Source: JBJENW01 sp051880395
GTDB taxonomy: Bacteria > Bacillota > Clostridia > Lachnospirales > Lachnospiraceae
DNA: 11,865 nt
Assembly (NCBI GenBank): GCA_051880395.1
Contig: JBJENW010000196.1
Location: forward strand, 1 to 11,865
Reading direction: 5' to 3'
Part shown: positions 7,276-11,865 of the stretch, piece by piece
Position numbering within the stretch: the first letter of the stretch is position 1
Layout of the letters: every line of letters starts with the position of its first letter
Notes under the pieces: generated by a model
Told to the model about the DNA's origin: nothing
Database searches by the model: none
What the model saw: the letters and a program-made list of their open reading frames with translations, nothing else
Translations under genes and position numbers: made by a program

Positions 7276-7593
7276 ATCACATACCCTTTTCTGTAGAATG
7301 TACTTTCGAAATAAAAGACCATATTGGCCTTTGGTGTTTTGATCGTAAAAAGCTTGTAAAACGGTCTCTGGGATACCATAACCGTTATCAGAGATTGTGA
7401 TACTGGTTTCGCTGCCGCAAAATGATATGGATATTCGTACAATTCCTTGCGGACGTTTCATGGCGCCATGTTTTACAGCATTTTCGACAATTGGCTGTAA
7501 AATCAGTGTGGGAACAGGAATCAGTAAATCATTCGGTGCATCAATTTCAACATGAAGCCGGTCTTCAAAACGTGCCTCTTCCAACAATAAGAA
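7276..7593 (-). pseudogene. Remnant of a LytS/BtsS-type sensor histidine kinase (ATPase part)
   Basis: The minus strand encodes FLLLEEARFEDRLHVEID, the LytS-family linker after the His-kinase box, then the N-box LQPIVENAVKHGA and the G1-box ISDNGYGIPETVL of a HATPase_c domain. After that the reading jumps to KGQYGLLFRKYILQ. The G2/GL box, roughly 20 residues, is missing, so ATP binding cannot work. Everything N-terminal of the linker (5TM sensor, GAF, PHFLxN box) is gone at about 7590. The kinase stop codon is also lost, so the frame continues into the response-regulator remnant. Kinase followed by regulator is the normal order of lytST-like operons. Confidence 0.78.
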
Positions 7594-7656
7594 GGAATCA
7601 TCGCATTGATCTGGGCAGCAGCTGGATGTGCAGTATACAATAAAACCGGAGGGTTG
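7591..7656 (+). pseudogene. Probable internal fragment of a second CstA-family gene
   Basis: In one plus-strand frame, directly after a TAA, the sequence reads EGIIALIWAAAGCAVY, then NKTGGL. From memory this matches a conserved transmembrane block (EG-I/V-IALIWAA) of a CstA subfamily different from the intact gene at 5360-7054, whose equivalent segment is ESLLGVVALVVV. No start, no signature motif and no C-terminus are present. Its orientation is opposite to the kinase remnant it abuts, so a deletion or inversion junction lies at about 7590. The identification rests on one motif. Confidence 0.42.
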
Positions 7657-7788
7657 ATGACCGGTCTGACACAAATTCTTACAGAACAGGGACAGGCAGC
7701 AATTTTATTCTTGTGCCTGCTTCTTTCCAGAACCGTTTTACGTAGGGAAAAAACATTGACGGCAATGAATTCGCCAAAAATAAAATAA
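7657..7788 (+). pseudogene. Short leftover reading frame, possibly a sensor-kinase N-terminus
   Basis: GGAGGG is followed 3-4 bases later by an ATG that opens 43 codons, in frame with the CstA-like fragment. It begins MTGLTQILTEQGQAAI and contains one hydrophobic helix, AAILFLCLLLSRTV. A helix ending in L-S-R-T resembles the first TM of 5TM-LYT sensor kinases (LLxRT), and the following LRREKTLTAM resembles the linker before their His box. The stop comes at 7786. If this reading is right, it is a second, internally deleted kinase fragment in the opposite orientation to the one at 7276-7593. Low certainty; it may simply be debris. Confidence 0.28.
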
Positions 7789-7792
7789 AACA

Positions 7793-7821
7793 TTGACAAA
7801 CATCGCTGCATATATTATGAT
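7793..7821 (+). promoter_or_regulatory. sigma-A promoter of the riboswitch-CDF transcript
   Basis: TTGACA (7793-7798), 17-base spacer, TATGAT (7816-7821). The predicted start is near 7828, about 33 bases before the aptamer. It lies directly after the gene debris and belongs to the metal-exporter unit. Confidence 0.82.
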
Positions 7822-7860
7822 AATAGAAATACTCTTTGCACTGCATAATCACTACAGTAC

Positions 7861-7942
7861 AAACTGAGCAGGCAGCGGAATGATCCGGTCATGCCGGGCC
7901 ACAAGAGTGGCAGCAGATGAAAAAAGCATCTGTGGGACAGTT
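7861..7942 (+). promoter_or_regulatory. NiCo (czcD) riboswitch aptamer
   Basis: The sequence carries the NiCo-class conserved blocks: CTGAGCAGGCA (7864-7874), GCCGGGC (7893-7899) and the 3' block CATCTGTGGGACAG (7927-7940). Helices that can be read directly are: P1 AACTG/CAGTT (7862-7866 with 7938-7942), a second arm at 7871-7895 closed by GGC/GCC, a third arm GCCAC-AAGA-GTGGC (7898-7911), and a fourth, CAGATG/CATCTG (7914-7919 with 7927-7932). The class binds Co2+ and Ni2+ cooperatively, with Fe2+ also reported, and commonly precedes CDF exporters. Here the 3' part of the aptamer is also the terminator's 5' arm, so metal binding should prevent termination (an ON switch). The gene controlled is the CDF exporter at 8052. 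Confidence 0.92.
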
Positions 7943-7972
7943 GTTACAATTTGTTCCACAGATGCTTTTTTT
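7920..7972 (+). terminator. Riboswitch-controlled terminator
   Basis: The arm AAAAAAGCATCTGTGG (7920-7935) pairs with CCACAGATGCTTTTTT (7956-7971), extended inward by GACA/TGTT. It ends in a run of seven to eight T. Its 5' arm takes up the aptamer's CATCTG and GGGACAG, so aptamer and terminator are mutually exclusive. Confidence 0.93.
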
Positions 7973-8051
7973 CACTTTAAAAAGAAAAATAGGGGAATAA
8001 AATGGTGAATCGGAGGCAAAGCAAAGGGAAATAGAATTGGAGGGAAAACAA

Positions 8052-8969
8052 ATGAAACAAGAAAAAACAGAAAAACAGGTAGCAATGCATGTTTCGTCTG
8101 TCAGCATCGGAGTGAATCTGGGGTTGTCATTATTGAAACTGCTTGCAGGAATCATCGGAAAGTCCGGCGCGATGATCTCAGATGCCGTACACTCTGCGTC
8201 GGATGTATTCAGTACATTTATCGTTATCATCGGGGTGAACATTGCTGGAAAATCATCGGATTCGGATCATCAGTATGGGCATGAACGTATGGAGTGCGTG
8301 GCATCCATCGTGCTGGCAGTTATTTTGGCGGCAACTGGTCTTGGAATCGGTGTAAACGGGGTGCGTGTCATTACAAGCGGTGACTACAGCCATCTGGTGA
8401 TGCCGGGAATGATGGCACTTGTGGCAGCAGTCGTCTCAATTGTGGTAAAAGAGTGGATGTTCTGGTATACGCGTGCGGCTGCGAAAAAAATTAATTCCGG
8501 TGCACTGATGGCAGATGCGTGGCATCATCGGTCCGATGCACTTAGTTCGATTGGCGCATTTATCGGTATTCTGGGATCACGAATGGGGGTTCGACTATTA
8601 GATCCGATTGCAAGCGTCGTGATCTGCCTTTTTATTGAAAAAGCGGCATATGATATTTTTAAAGATGCAGTGGATAAAATGGTTGATAAAGCATGCCCAA
8701 AAGATGTTGTCGAAAAAATGCGTGATGTAGTTGCAAAGCAGACAGGGGTAGAGCGTATTGATGACATAAAGACACGTATGTTTGGATCGAAAGTATATGT
8801 AGACGTCGAAATATCGGCAGACGGGAAAAAAACATTGAATGAAACACATCATATTGCAGAGGAAGTGCATGATGCGATTGAGCAGGGGTTTCCGGATGTG
8901 AAACATTGTATGGTGCATGTAAATCCTGTGGAAGGAGAACCGTCAAGTCAAAAAAAGGCAGTTGGATAA
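8052..8969 (+). CDS. Cation diffusion facilitator (CDF) metal exporter, NiCo-riboswitch controlled
   Basis: 305 residues. The membrane domain spans about 10-200. TM2 carries SDAVHSASD with the metal-site pair H47/D51, and TM5 carries DAWHHRSDALSS with H158/D162, giving a 2-His/2-Asp transport site. The C-terminal ZT_dimer cytosolic domain (about 215-298) ends with VKHCMVHVNP. CDF proteins export divalent metals by proton antiport. A 2H/2D site is usual for Zn2+ and related transporters, while the riboswitch upstream points to Co2+, Ni2+ or Fe2+ as inducer, so cobalt/nickel/iron efflux is the best inference. ATG 8052 is chosen because GGAGGG (8039-8044) lies 7 bases upstream; an in-frame TTG at 8037 overlaps that site. 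Single-gene unit with its own terminator; czcD-type by context. Confidence 0.94.
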   Translation: MKQEKTEKQVAMHVSSVSIGVNLGLSLLKLLAGIIGKSGAMISDAVHSASDVFSTFIVIIGVNIAGKSSDSDHQYGHERMECVASIVLAVILAATGLGIGVNGVRVITSGDYSHLVMPGMMALVAAVVSIVVKEWMFWYTRAAAKKINSGALMADAWHHRSDALSSIGAFIGILGSRMGVRLLDPIASVVICLFIEKAAYDIFKDAVDKMVDKACPKDVVEKMRDVVAKQTGVERIDDIKTRMFGSKVYVDVEISADGKKTLNETHHIAEEVHDAIEQGFPDVKHCMVHVNPVEGEPSSQKKAVG

Positions 8970-8973
8970 AAAG

Positions 8974-9010
8974 AAGGCATTGCCAAACTGTGTGCGGCAA
9001 TGCCTTTTTT
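8974..9010 (+). terminator. Terminator of the CDF gene
   Basis: AAGGCATTGCC (8974-8984) pairs with GGCAATGCCTT (8996-9006) around an 11-base loop and runs into T residues to 9010. It lies 4 bases beyond the stop codon of CDF and just past the stop codon of the convergent minus-strand gene, so it may serve both. Confidence 0.93.
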
Positions 9011-9013
9011 CAA

Positions 9014-9616
9014 TTATTTTGATTTATTTTTAGGCTCTATGATCAAGTTACAAAGACGATCGTGGCTGGATAATATGGCATCATTGCCAATATCCAGCTG
9101 TTGAGAAACGATTTCTGTGTAGATAACTCCTTTGTTTACGAGTGTTTTGTCTGTGCTTGACAGACAGGAAAGTAGATAGTCTGCCAGCTGCAATGCTTGT
9201 TGAAAAGCAGAAATCTTTGATTCAAGTAATTCTCGACAATATAGGATATCTTCATATTTCACAGGCAAAATCTGGATGATAAATCCCTCTGGAATTTCTT
9301 CACTGTAAAAATGTGCATCTTTAAAACTAGTATGAATATAGTGAATTAAACTGGAACGTTTCAAATGCATGATCGTGTAAAAATGCAGGATTTCTCGCAC
9401 AAGCAGAAAAAAAATAATTTCTAATGCAAGAAAGAACAAAATCAAAGTGACAGCATTTGATTTTAATACATCCAGATACGAAAAACCGAGAAACAAGAGA
9501 ATACCAAGCATCAGGCTTGCAAATGGAATGCGAAGCGCTGTATCGCCTGCAAGTGCCAGGCGCAGGCTGCGCATATCATGTTCGTCTAATTTGATTAATT
9601 CATAATGTTTTTTCAT
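9014..9616 (-). CDS. Hypothetical membrane protein with two TM segments
   Basis: 200 residues, family not recognised. A short charged N-terminus (1-28) is followed by two hydrophobic helices, about 30-48 and 54-73, joined by a short turn. A cytosol-type domain of about 125 residues then contains several Tyr/His-rich stretches and Leu-rich helices (ELLESKISAFQQALQLADYL), ending in a Lys-rich tail. There is no signal peptide and no catalytic motif I can name. The 2-TM hairpin plus soluble domain layout suggests a membrane-anchored adaptor or sensor (inference only). GGAGGAA lies about 6 bases before the ATG. It has a strong promoter at 9707-9735 and is divergent from the 101-residue gene. It is likely monocistronic. 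Confidence 0.8.
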   Translation of the reverse strand: MKKHYELIKLDEHDMRSLRLALAGDTALRIPFASLMLGILLFLGFSYLDVLKSNAVTLILFFLALEIIFFLLVREILHFYTIMHLKRSSLIHYIHTSFKDAHFYSEEIPEGFIIQILPVKYEDILYCRELLESKISAFQQALQLADYLLSCLSSTDKTLVNKGVIYTEIVSQQLDIGNDAILSSHDRLCNLIIEPKNKSK

Positions 9617-9651
9617 AAGATTTCCTCCGTATGAAATCGCAGGTTTTAGTT

Positions 9652-9684
9652 AGTGTATGCAAATCACCTGGAAGTGTATACAAA
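9652..9684. repeat. Two direct repeats AGTGTATRCAAA in the leader of the 2-TM gene
   Basis: AGTGTATGCAAA (9652-9663) and AGTGTATACAAA (9673-9684) are 11 of 12 identical and start exactly 21 bases apart, two helical turns. They lie just downstream of the minus-strand promoter. The second contains the palindrome GTATAC. A pair of protein-binding sites is a reasonable reading; the regulator is unknown. Confidence 0.45.
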
Positions 9685-9706
9685 AAGCTTCACGTACTAA
9701 AATACA

Positions 9707-9735
9707 ATTTTAAGTATCCACAAGGATATTGTCAA
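9707..9735 (-). promoter_or_regulatory. sigma-A promoter of the 2-TM membrane protein gene
   Basis: On the minus strand, TTGACA (9735-9730), a 17-base spacer and TAAAAT (9712-9707). The spacer holds a perfect inverted repeat, TATCC-ACAA-GGATA (9715-9728), a possible operator between the two boxes. Confidence 0.8.
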
Positions 9736-9764
9736 TAAATTATGTGAAAAAATACAAGAAAATG

Positions 9765-9793
9765 ATGAAAAGAACAGAAAAAAGAAGTATAAT
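9765..9793 (+). promoter_or_regulatory. Candidate promoter of the 101-residue gene
   Basis: A consensus -10 TATAAT (9788-9793) lies 21 bases before the ATG; the -35 at 17-base spacing is poor (ATGAAA). The mRNA leader would be only about 15 bases, beginning at the ribosome site AAAGGAG. It stands back to back with the minus-strand promoter 30 bases away. Confidence 0.5.
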
Positions 9794-9814
9794 GGGGAAA
9801 AAAGGAGATGCTAT

Positions 9815-10120
9815 ATGATTGAACGAAAAGATTTATTATCGATGCCATACTATAAAAAAACACATTATACCGGAAGTTACAAGGGAATGCATTATAAAAT
9901 TGAAAAGGTTGAAAAGGATACGGCTGAAGGGGAAAAGCAGCCGAATTTTCGGGTGACGATCTGGCCCGGACCGCTTAACATAGAAAAAACTCCGGATGAA
10001 AAAAAACAGTATCAGGAATTTCCTTTTACAAAAGAAGGATTAGATAACATCTGCGATTGGCTAAATGAGCAGTACCAATCGCAGATAGAAATCTGGAAAA
10101 AAGTCAGTATGTGGGTATGA
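9815..10120 (+). CDS. Small conserved-looking protein of unknown function
   Basis: 101 residues, acidic/basic mixed, no membrane segment or signal peptide. The N-terminal ERKDLLSMPYYKKTHYTGSY is followed by an apparent beta-rich core (MHYKIEKVEKDT ... NFRVTIWPGPLNIEKTP) and a helical C-terminus, FTKEGLDNICDWLNEQYQSQ. I recall similar short hypothetical proteins in Lachnospiraceae but no assigned function. AAAGGAG lies 8 bases before the ATG. The stop codon lies one base from the stop of the convergent methyltransferase gene, with no terminator between them, so the two mRNAs overlap at their 3' ends. Confidence 0.85.
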   Translation: MIERKDLLSMPYYKKTHYTGSYKGMHYKIEKVEKDTAEGEKQPNFRVTIWPGPLNIEKTPDEKKQYQEFPFTKEGLDNICDWLNEQYQSQIEIWKKVSMWV

Positions 10121-10121
10121 C

Positions 10122-10982
10122 TTAACGTGCTTCCCAGCGGCCGGATGCACCACACGGAAGGACCAGACCGTTCGAGGAAACCGGAAGACCTACTTCATCG
10201 GCGGTAACGATTCCGTTATACTTTTTTAATGCAGTATTTAACAAGTAAGAAAGTACCGCAGGCTGCAGACCGGTGGTATAGGAGTTGATCAAAAAGAAAA
10301 GTGGATTGTCCGATAACAGTTGTGCGCAGAGCTCAACCAGATTATAGATACAATCTTCGATTTTCCAGATTTCCCCTTTTGGTCCCCGCCCGTAGGATGG
10401 TGGGTCCATGATAATGGCATCATAGTGATTGCCGCGTCGGATTTCTCGTTCAACAAATTTGACACAGTCATCCACCAGCCAGCGGATAGGAGCATCTTTT
10501 AGACCGGAAGCAACCGCATTTTCCTTTGCCCAGGTTACCATACCTTTGGAAGCGTCCACATGTGTGACACTCGCACCTGCAGCGGCAGCAGCAAGAGTGG
10601 CACCGCCGGTATAAGCAAATAAATTTAATACTTTGATCGGTCGATTGGCGTTACGGATCTTTTTCCCAAACCAATCCCAGTTTACGGCCTGTTCCGGAAA
10701 AAGACCGGTATGTTTAAAATGAAATGGCTTTAGATGGAAAGTCAGAGAGCCGTAGGTGAGATCCCATTGTTCTGGCAAATCAAAAAATTCCCATTCACCA
10801 CCACCTTTATTGCTGCGATGGTAGTGTGCATTTGGGCGTTTCCAACCGCGATGGTTCTTTGGCGTGTGCCAGATGACCTGTGGATCCGGACGTACTAAAA
10901 GATAATCTCCCCAGCGTTCCAGTTTTTCACCCTGTGAGGTATCAATGACTTCGTATTCTTTCCAATGATCAGCTAAAAACAT
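10122..10982 (-). CDS. Class I SAM-dependent methyltransferase, RlmI-like core (PF10672 type)
   Basis: 286 residues, cytosolic. An N-terminal part (1-110) contains LERWGDYLLVRPDPQVIW and HFKHTGLFPEQAVNWDW, resembling the central domain of RlmI/YccW rRNA methyltransferases. The Rossmann core carries the SAM motif LNLFAYTGGATLAAAAAGA (119-137), acidic HVDASKGM (141-148), motif LVDDCVKFV and the catalytic-loop motif MDPPSYGRG (192-200). It lacks the PUA domain and the full length (about 396) of RlmI, so an RNA substrate is likely but unproven. ATG 10982 is preferred: GGAGG is 5 bases upstream, whereas the ATG four codons earlier (10994) overlaps that site. It has its own promoter at 11046-11074. 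Convergent with the 101-residue gene. Confidence 0.88.
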   Translation of the reverse strand: MFLADHWKEYEVIDTSQGEKLERWGDYLLVRPDPQVIWHTPKNHRGWKRPNAHYHRSNKGGGEWEFFDLPEQWDLTYGSLTFHLKPFHFKHTGLFPEQAVNWDWFGKKIRNANRPIKVLNLFAYTGGATLAAAAAGASVTHVDASKGMVTWAKENAVASGLKDAPIRWLVDDCVKFVEREIRRGNHYDAIIMDPPSYGRGPKGEIWKIEDCIYNLVELCAQLLSDNPLFFLINSYTTGLQPAVLSYLLNTALKKYNGIVTADEVGLPVSSNGLVLPCGASGRWEAR

Positions 10983-11005
10983 AAAATCCTCCATTTCAAA
11001 ATAAT

Positions 11006-11019
11006 AAAATCATGATTTT
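11006..11019. promoter_or_regulatory. Perfect 14-bp palindrome in the methyltransferase leader
   Basis: AAAATCATGATTTT is fully self-complementary. It touches the next inverted repeat (11020-11033) and lies about 20-33 bases after the predicted minus-strand start, upstream of the ribosome site. Confidence 0.45.
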
Positions 11020-11033
11020 CGGACAGGTGTCCG
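11020..11033. promoter_or_regulatory. Inverted repeat CGGACA-N2-TGTCCG near the methyltransferase start
   Basis: CGGACA (11020-11025) and TGTCCG (11028-11033) are perfectly complementary with 2 bases between. This GC-rich island in an AT-rich leader lies about 6-19 bases after the predicted start, the usual place for a repressor site. Confidence 0.45.
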
Positions 11034-11045
11034 TTTCTTCCTACT

Positions 11046-11074
11046 ACTATACAATAGATTTTGGAAGATGACAA
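11046..11074 (-). promoter_or_regulatory. sigma-A promoter of the methyltransferase gene
   Basis: On the minus strand, TTGTCA (11074-11069), a 17-base spacer and TATAGT (11051-11046). The start would be near 11039, giving a leader of about 57 bases that contains the two palindromes. Confidence 0.75.
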
Positions 11075-11091
11075 CTAAATTCCATATATTG

Positions 11092-11442
11092 TCATTTCAA
11101 AAACTCTTGGTATTTTTTCCAAATGGCGTCATATTGTTCGTATAGTTTCTGCACAGCATTTTCTAAGAAAAAGTAGTGAAAAATATAGGGAACAAGAAGA
11201 AAGAAAAGTCCCGCGCTGGCAAGCAGCATATAAGGATAACCTGCAATTAATGCGATGCCGACGGAAAGCAGCAATAAAATGGCAACGAGCATGGTGACCA
11301 GAAGATGGATAAGACGTTCGTGCTGTGAAAATGTAATCTGGATCAAATGCTCATCTAAAAGCTTCTCCCAATTAGTGGAAGATTCATTTGACTTAAGTAA
11401 AAAATCGATTTGCTGCATATATGTCTGAATTCTTTTTTTCAT
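11092..11442 (-). CDS. Small hypothetical membrane protein, two TM segments
   Basis: 116 residues, family not recognised. An amphipathic charged N-terminus (1-42) precedes two hydrophobic helices, about 44-67 (LIHLLVTMLVAILLLLSVGI) and 70-91, with the short turn GYP between them. A charged helical tail, NAVQKLYEQYDAIWKKYQEF, closes the protein. Both ends should face the same side. GGAGG lies about 10 bases before the ATG. The methyltransferase gene follows 109 bases downstream with its own promoter and no terminator in between. The 165-bp palindromic element ends 25 bases before the start codon, so the gene's promoter must lie in or beyond that element. Confidence 0.8.
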   Translation of the reverse strand: MKKRIQTYMQQIDFLLKSNESSTNWEKLLDEHLIQITFSQHERLIHLLVTMLVAILLLLSVGIALIAGYPYMLLASAGLFFLLVPYIFHYFFLENAVQKLYEQYDAIWKKYQEFLK

Positions 11443-11467
11443 TTGGATGATACCTCCTTCTTAAATT

Positions 11468-11632
11468 TATGTTCTCTCGGCATTTCCCTTGCGCCCGCTT
11501 TTGCGGCTGATTTTCCGTCAGCTGTGCACAAATTTAATCAACGTACGCTCCACGTACGCCTCATAAATTTGTACACATCTGGCAAAAAATCATCTCACAA
11601 AATCAGGAACAAAGAGACTCCGAGAGAACATA
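11468..11632. mobile_element. MITE-like 165-bp palindromic element
   Basis: The ends are perfect 13-bp inverted repeats, TATGTTCTCTCGG (11468-11480) and CCGAGAGAACATA (11620-11632). Further inside, CTGATTTT (11507-11514) matches AAAATCAG (11599-11606), and 11519-11536 pairs with 11564-11581 at 16 of 18 positions (core CACAAATTTA/TAAATTTGTA). The centre holds two copies of ACGTACGC (11541-11548 and 11552-11559). Unpaired stretches differ in length between the arms. There is no ORF long enough for a transposase. The outer TA on both sides fits a TA target duplication as made by IS630/Tc1-type transposases, but TA is self-complementary, so this is only suggestive. Confidence 0.6.
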
Positions 11633-11731
11633 GTTGTGTATTCTGAAAAGTCCTGCACACAGCATAACATGTTTTTTGGAAAAAAAGAAGATATCTTTAT
11701 AAATAAGAAGAAATATTTTTTTAAAAATAAT

Positions 11732-11760
11732 TTGACAAAAAGGTTTGTATGAGGTATAAT
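11732..11760 (+). promoter_or_regulatory. Consensus sigma-A promoter for a gene beyond the right edge
   Basis: Perfect TTGACA (11732-11737), 17-base spacer, perfect TATAAT (11755-11760). The 50 bases upstream are nearly all A/T (UP-element-like). This is the strongest promoter in the window, as expected of ribosomal-protein or other highly expressed genes. Between the palindromic element and this promoter (11633-11731) I see only AT-rich sequence. Confidence 0.92.
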
Positions 11761-11770
11761 ATCAATTGCT

Positions 11771-11865
11771 GTGACATGATAGCGATGAAACGTGAGGTTG
11801 CTGCCTGATATGGCAGGTTTTCCGCGGAGCGAATGTCAAGTTAGGAAACTGACGACAAGTCACTG
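11771..11865 (+). ncRNA. Structured 5' leader RNA, candidate ribosomal-protein leader (runs to the edge)
   Basis: A multi-branch fold can be read: GTGAC (11771-11775) pairs with GTCAC (11859-11863) and closes the structure. Inside, CGTG-GG (11791-11797, A bulged) pairs with TCCGCG (11821-11826) over the hairpin CTGCC-TGATAT-GGCAG (11801-11816). A second arm is GTCA-a-GTT / AAC-TGAC (11835-11853) with a 4-base loop. From memory, very similar sequence (GTCAAG..GGAAACTGACGACAAGTCACTG) stands before rpsJ/S10-operon genes in Clostridia, but I cannot verify this and the downstream gene is outside the window. A 7-codon frame, MKREVAA, at 11785 lacks a ribosome site. Confidence 0.55.

Noticed and set aside
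7051..7674. A 207-codon minus-strand frame that could be called one kinase/regulator hybrid gene.
   Set aside because: It joins broken pieces of two proteins, lacks essential motifs of both and ends by reading through the cstA terminator; annotated as two pseudogene remnants instead.
7793..7860. Reading LTNIAA just after the debris, which resembles the His-box region (NTLxNIAA) of LytS kinases.
   Set aside because: The same bases form a good TTGACA-17-TATGAT promoter correctly placed for the riboswitch, and the His-box residues PHFLYN are absent.
8037..8051. TTG at 8037 as an alternative start for the CDF gene.
   Set aside because: It overlaps the Shine-Dalgarno sequence itself; ATG 8052 has correct spacing.
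11541..11559. Two ACGTACGC copies that might start a CRISPR-like or tandem-repeat array.
   Set aside because: Only two 8-base copies exist and they form the loop region of the palindromic element; there are no spacers.
11410..11646. Plus-strand open frame of 78 codons across the palindromic element.
   Set aside because: It begins inside the antisense of the 116-residue gene, has no ribosome site, and its sequence is dictated by the inverted repeats.

Overview
The window looks like ordinary chromosome from a low-GC Gram-positive anaerobe of the class Clostridia, most likely a Lachnospiraceae relative. This is inferred from strong GGAGG ribosome sites, consensus sigma-A promoters (TTGACA-17-TATAAT type), many hairpin-plus-T-run terminators, a NiCo-type (czcD) metal riboswitch and the gene families present. 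I could not run a database search, so the genus is open.

Layout, left to right. (1) 1-179: the end of a tRNA array (3' part of tRNA-Phe, complete tRNA-Lys) closed by a terminator. (2) 222-2508, plus strand: a two-gene unit of a DUF389 membrane protein and an M24 Xaa-Pro aminopeptidase (PepP). (3) 2593-5093, minus strand: a three-gene ter-type operon, TerD, then a TerD with a long Pro/Gln/Asn-rich N-terminal extension, then an AIM24-family protein. Its leader holds a 10-bp inverted repeat. (4) 5218-7108, plus: cstA, a peptide/pyruvate-type transporter gene, with its own promoter, a palindrome at the transcription start and a strong terminator. (5) 7110-7788: a gene graveyard. Opposite-strand fragments of a LytS/LytT-type (BtsS/BtsR-like) two-component system and of what looks like a second cstA lie directly beside the intact cstA. 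(6) 7793-9010, plus: promoter, NiCo riboswitch with switching terminator, and a cation diffusion facilitator (CDF) metal exporter. (7) 9014-10120: a divergent pair, an unrecognised two-TM membrane protein (minus) and a 101-residue conserved-looking small protein (plus). (8) 10122-11442, minus: an RlmI-like SAM methyltransferase preceded by an unrecognised two-TM small protein. (9) 11468-11632: a 165-bp imperfect palindrome that looks like a MITE. (10) 11732-11865: a consensus promoter and a folded leader RNA for a gene beyond the right edge.

How the parts work together. The CDF exporter and its riboswitch form a self-contained metal-efflux switch that can be read directly from the sequence: the 3' half of the aptamer is also the 5' arm of the terminator. 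The ter operon combines two Ca2+-binding TerD proteins with AIM24, an envelope/stress set without TerC or TelA in view. cstA-type transporters are often controlled by LytS/LytT-type systems that sense pyruvate, which makes the decayed two-component fragments next to cstA informative: they suggest loss of a duplicated transporter-plus-regulator module. There is no CRISPR array, prophage or intact insertion sequence.
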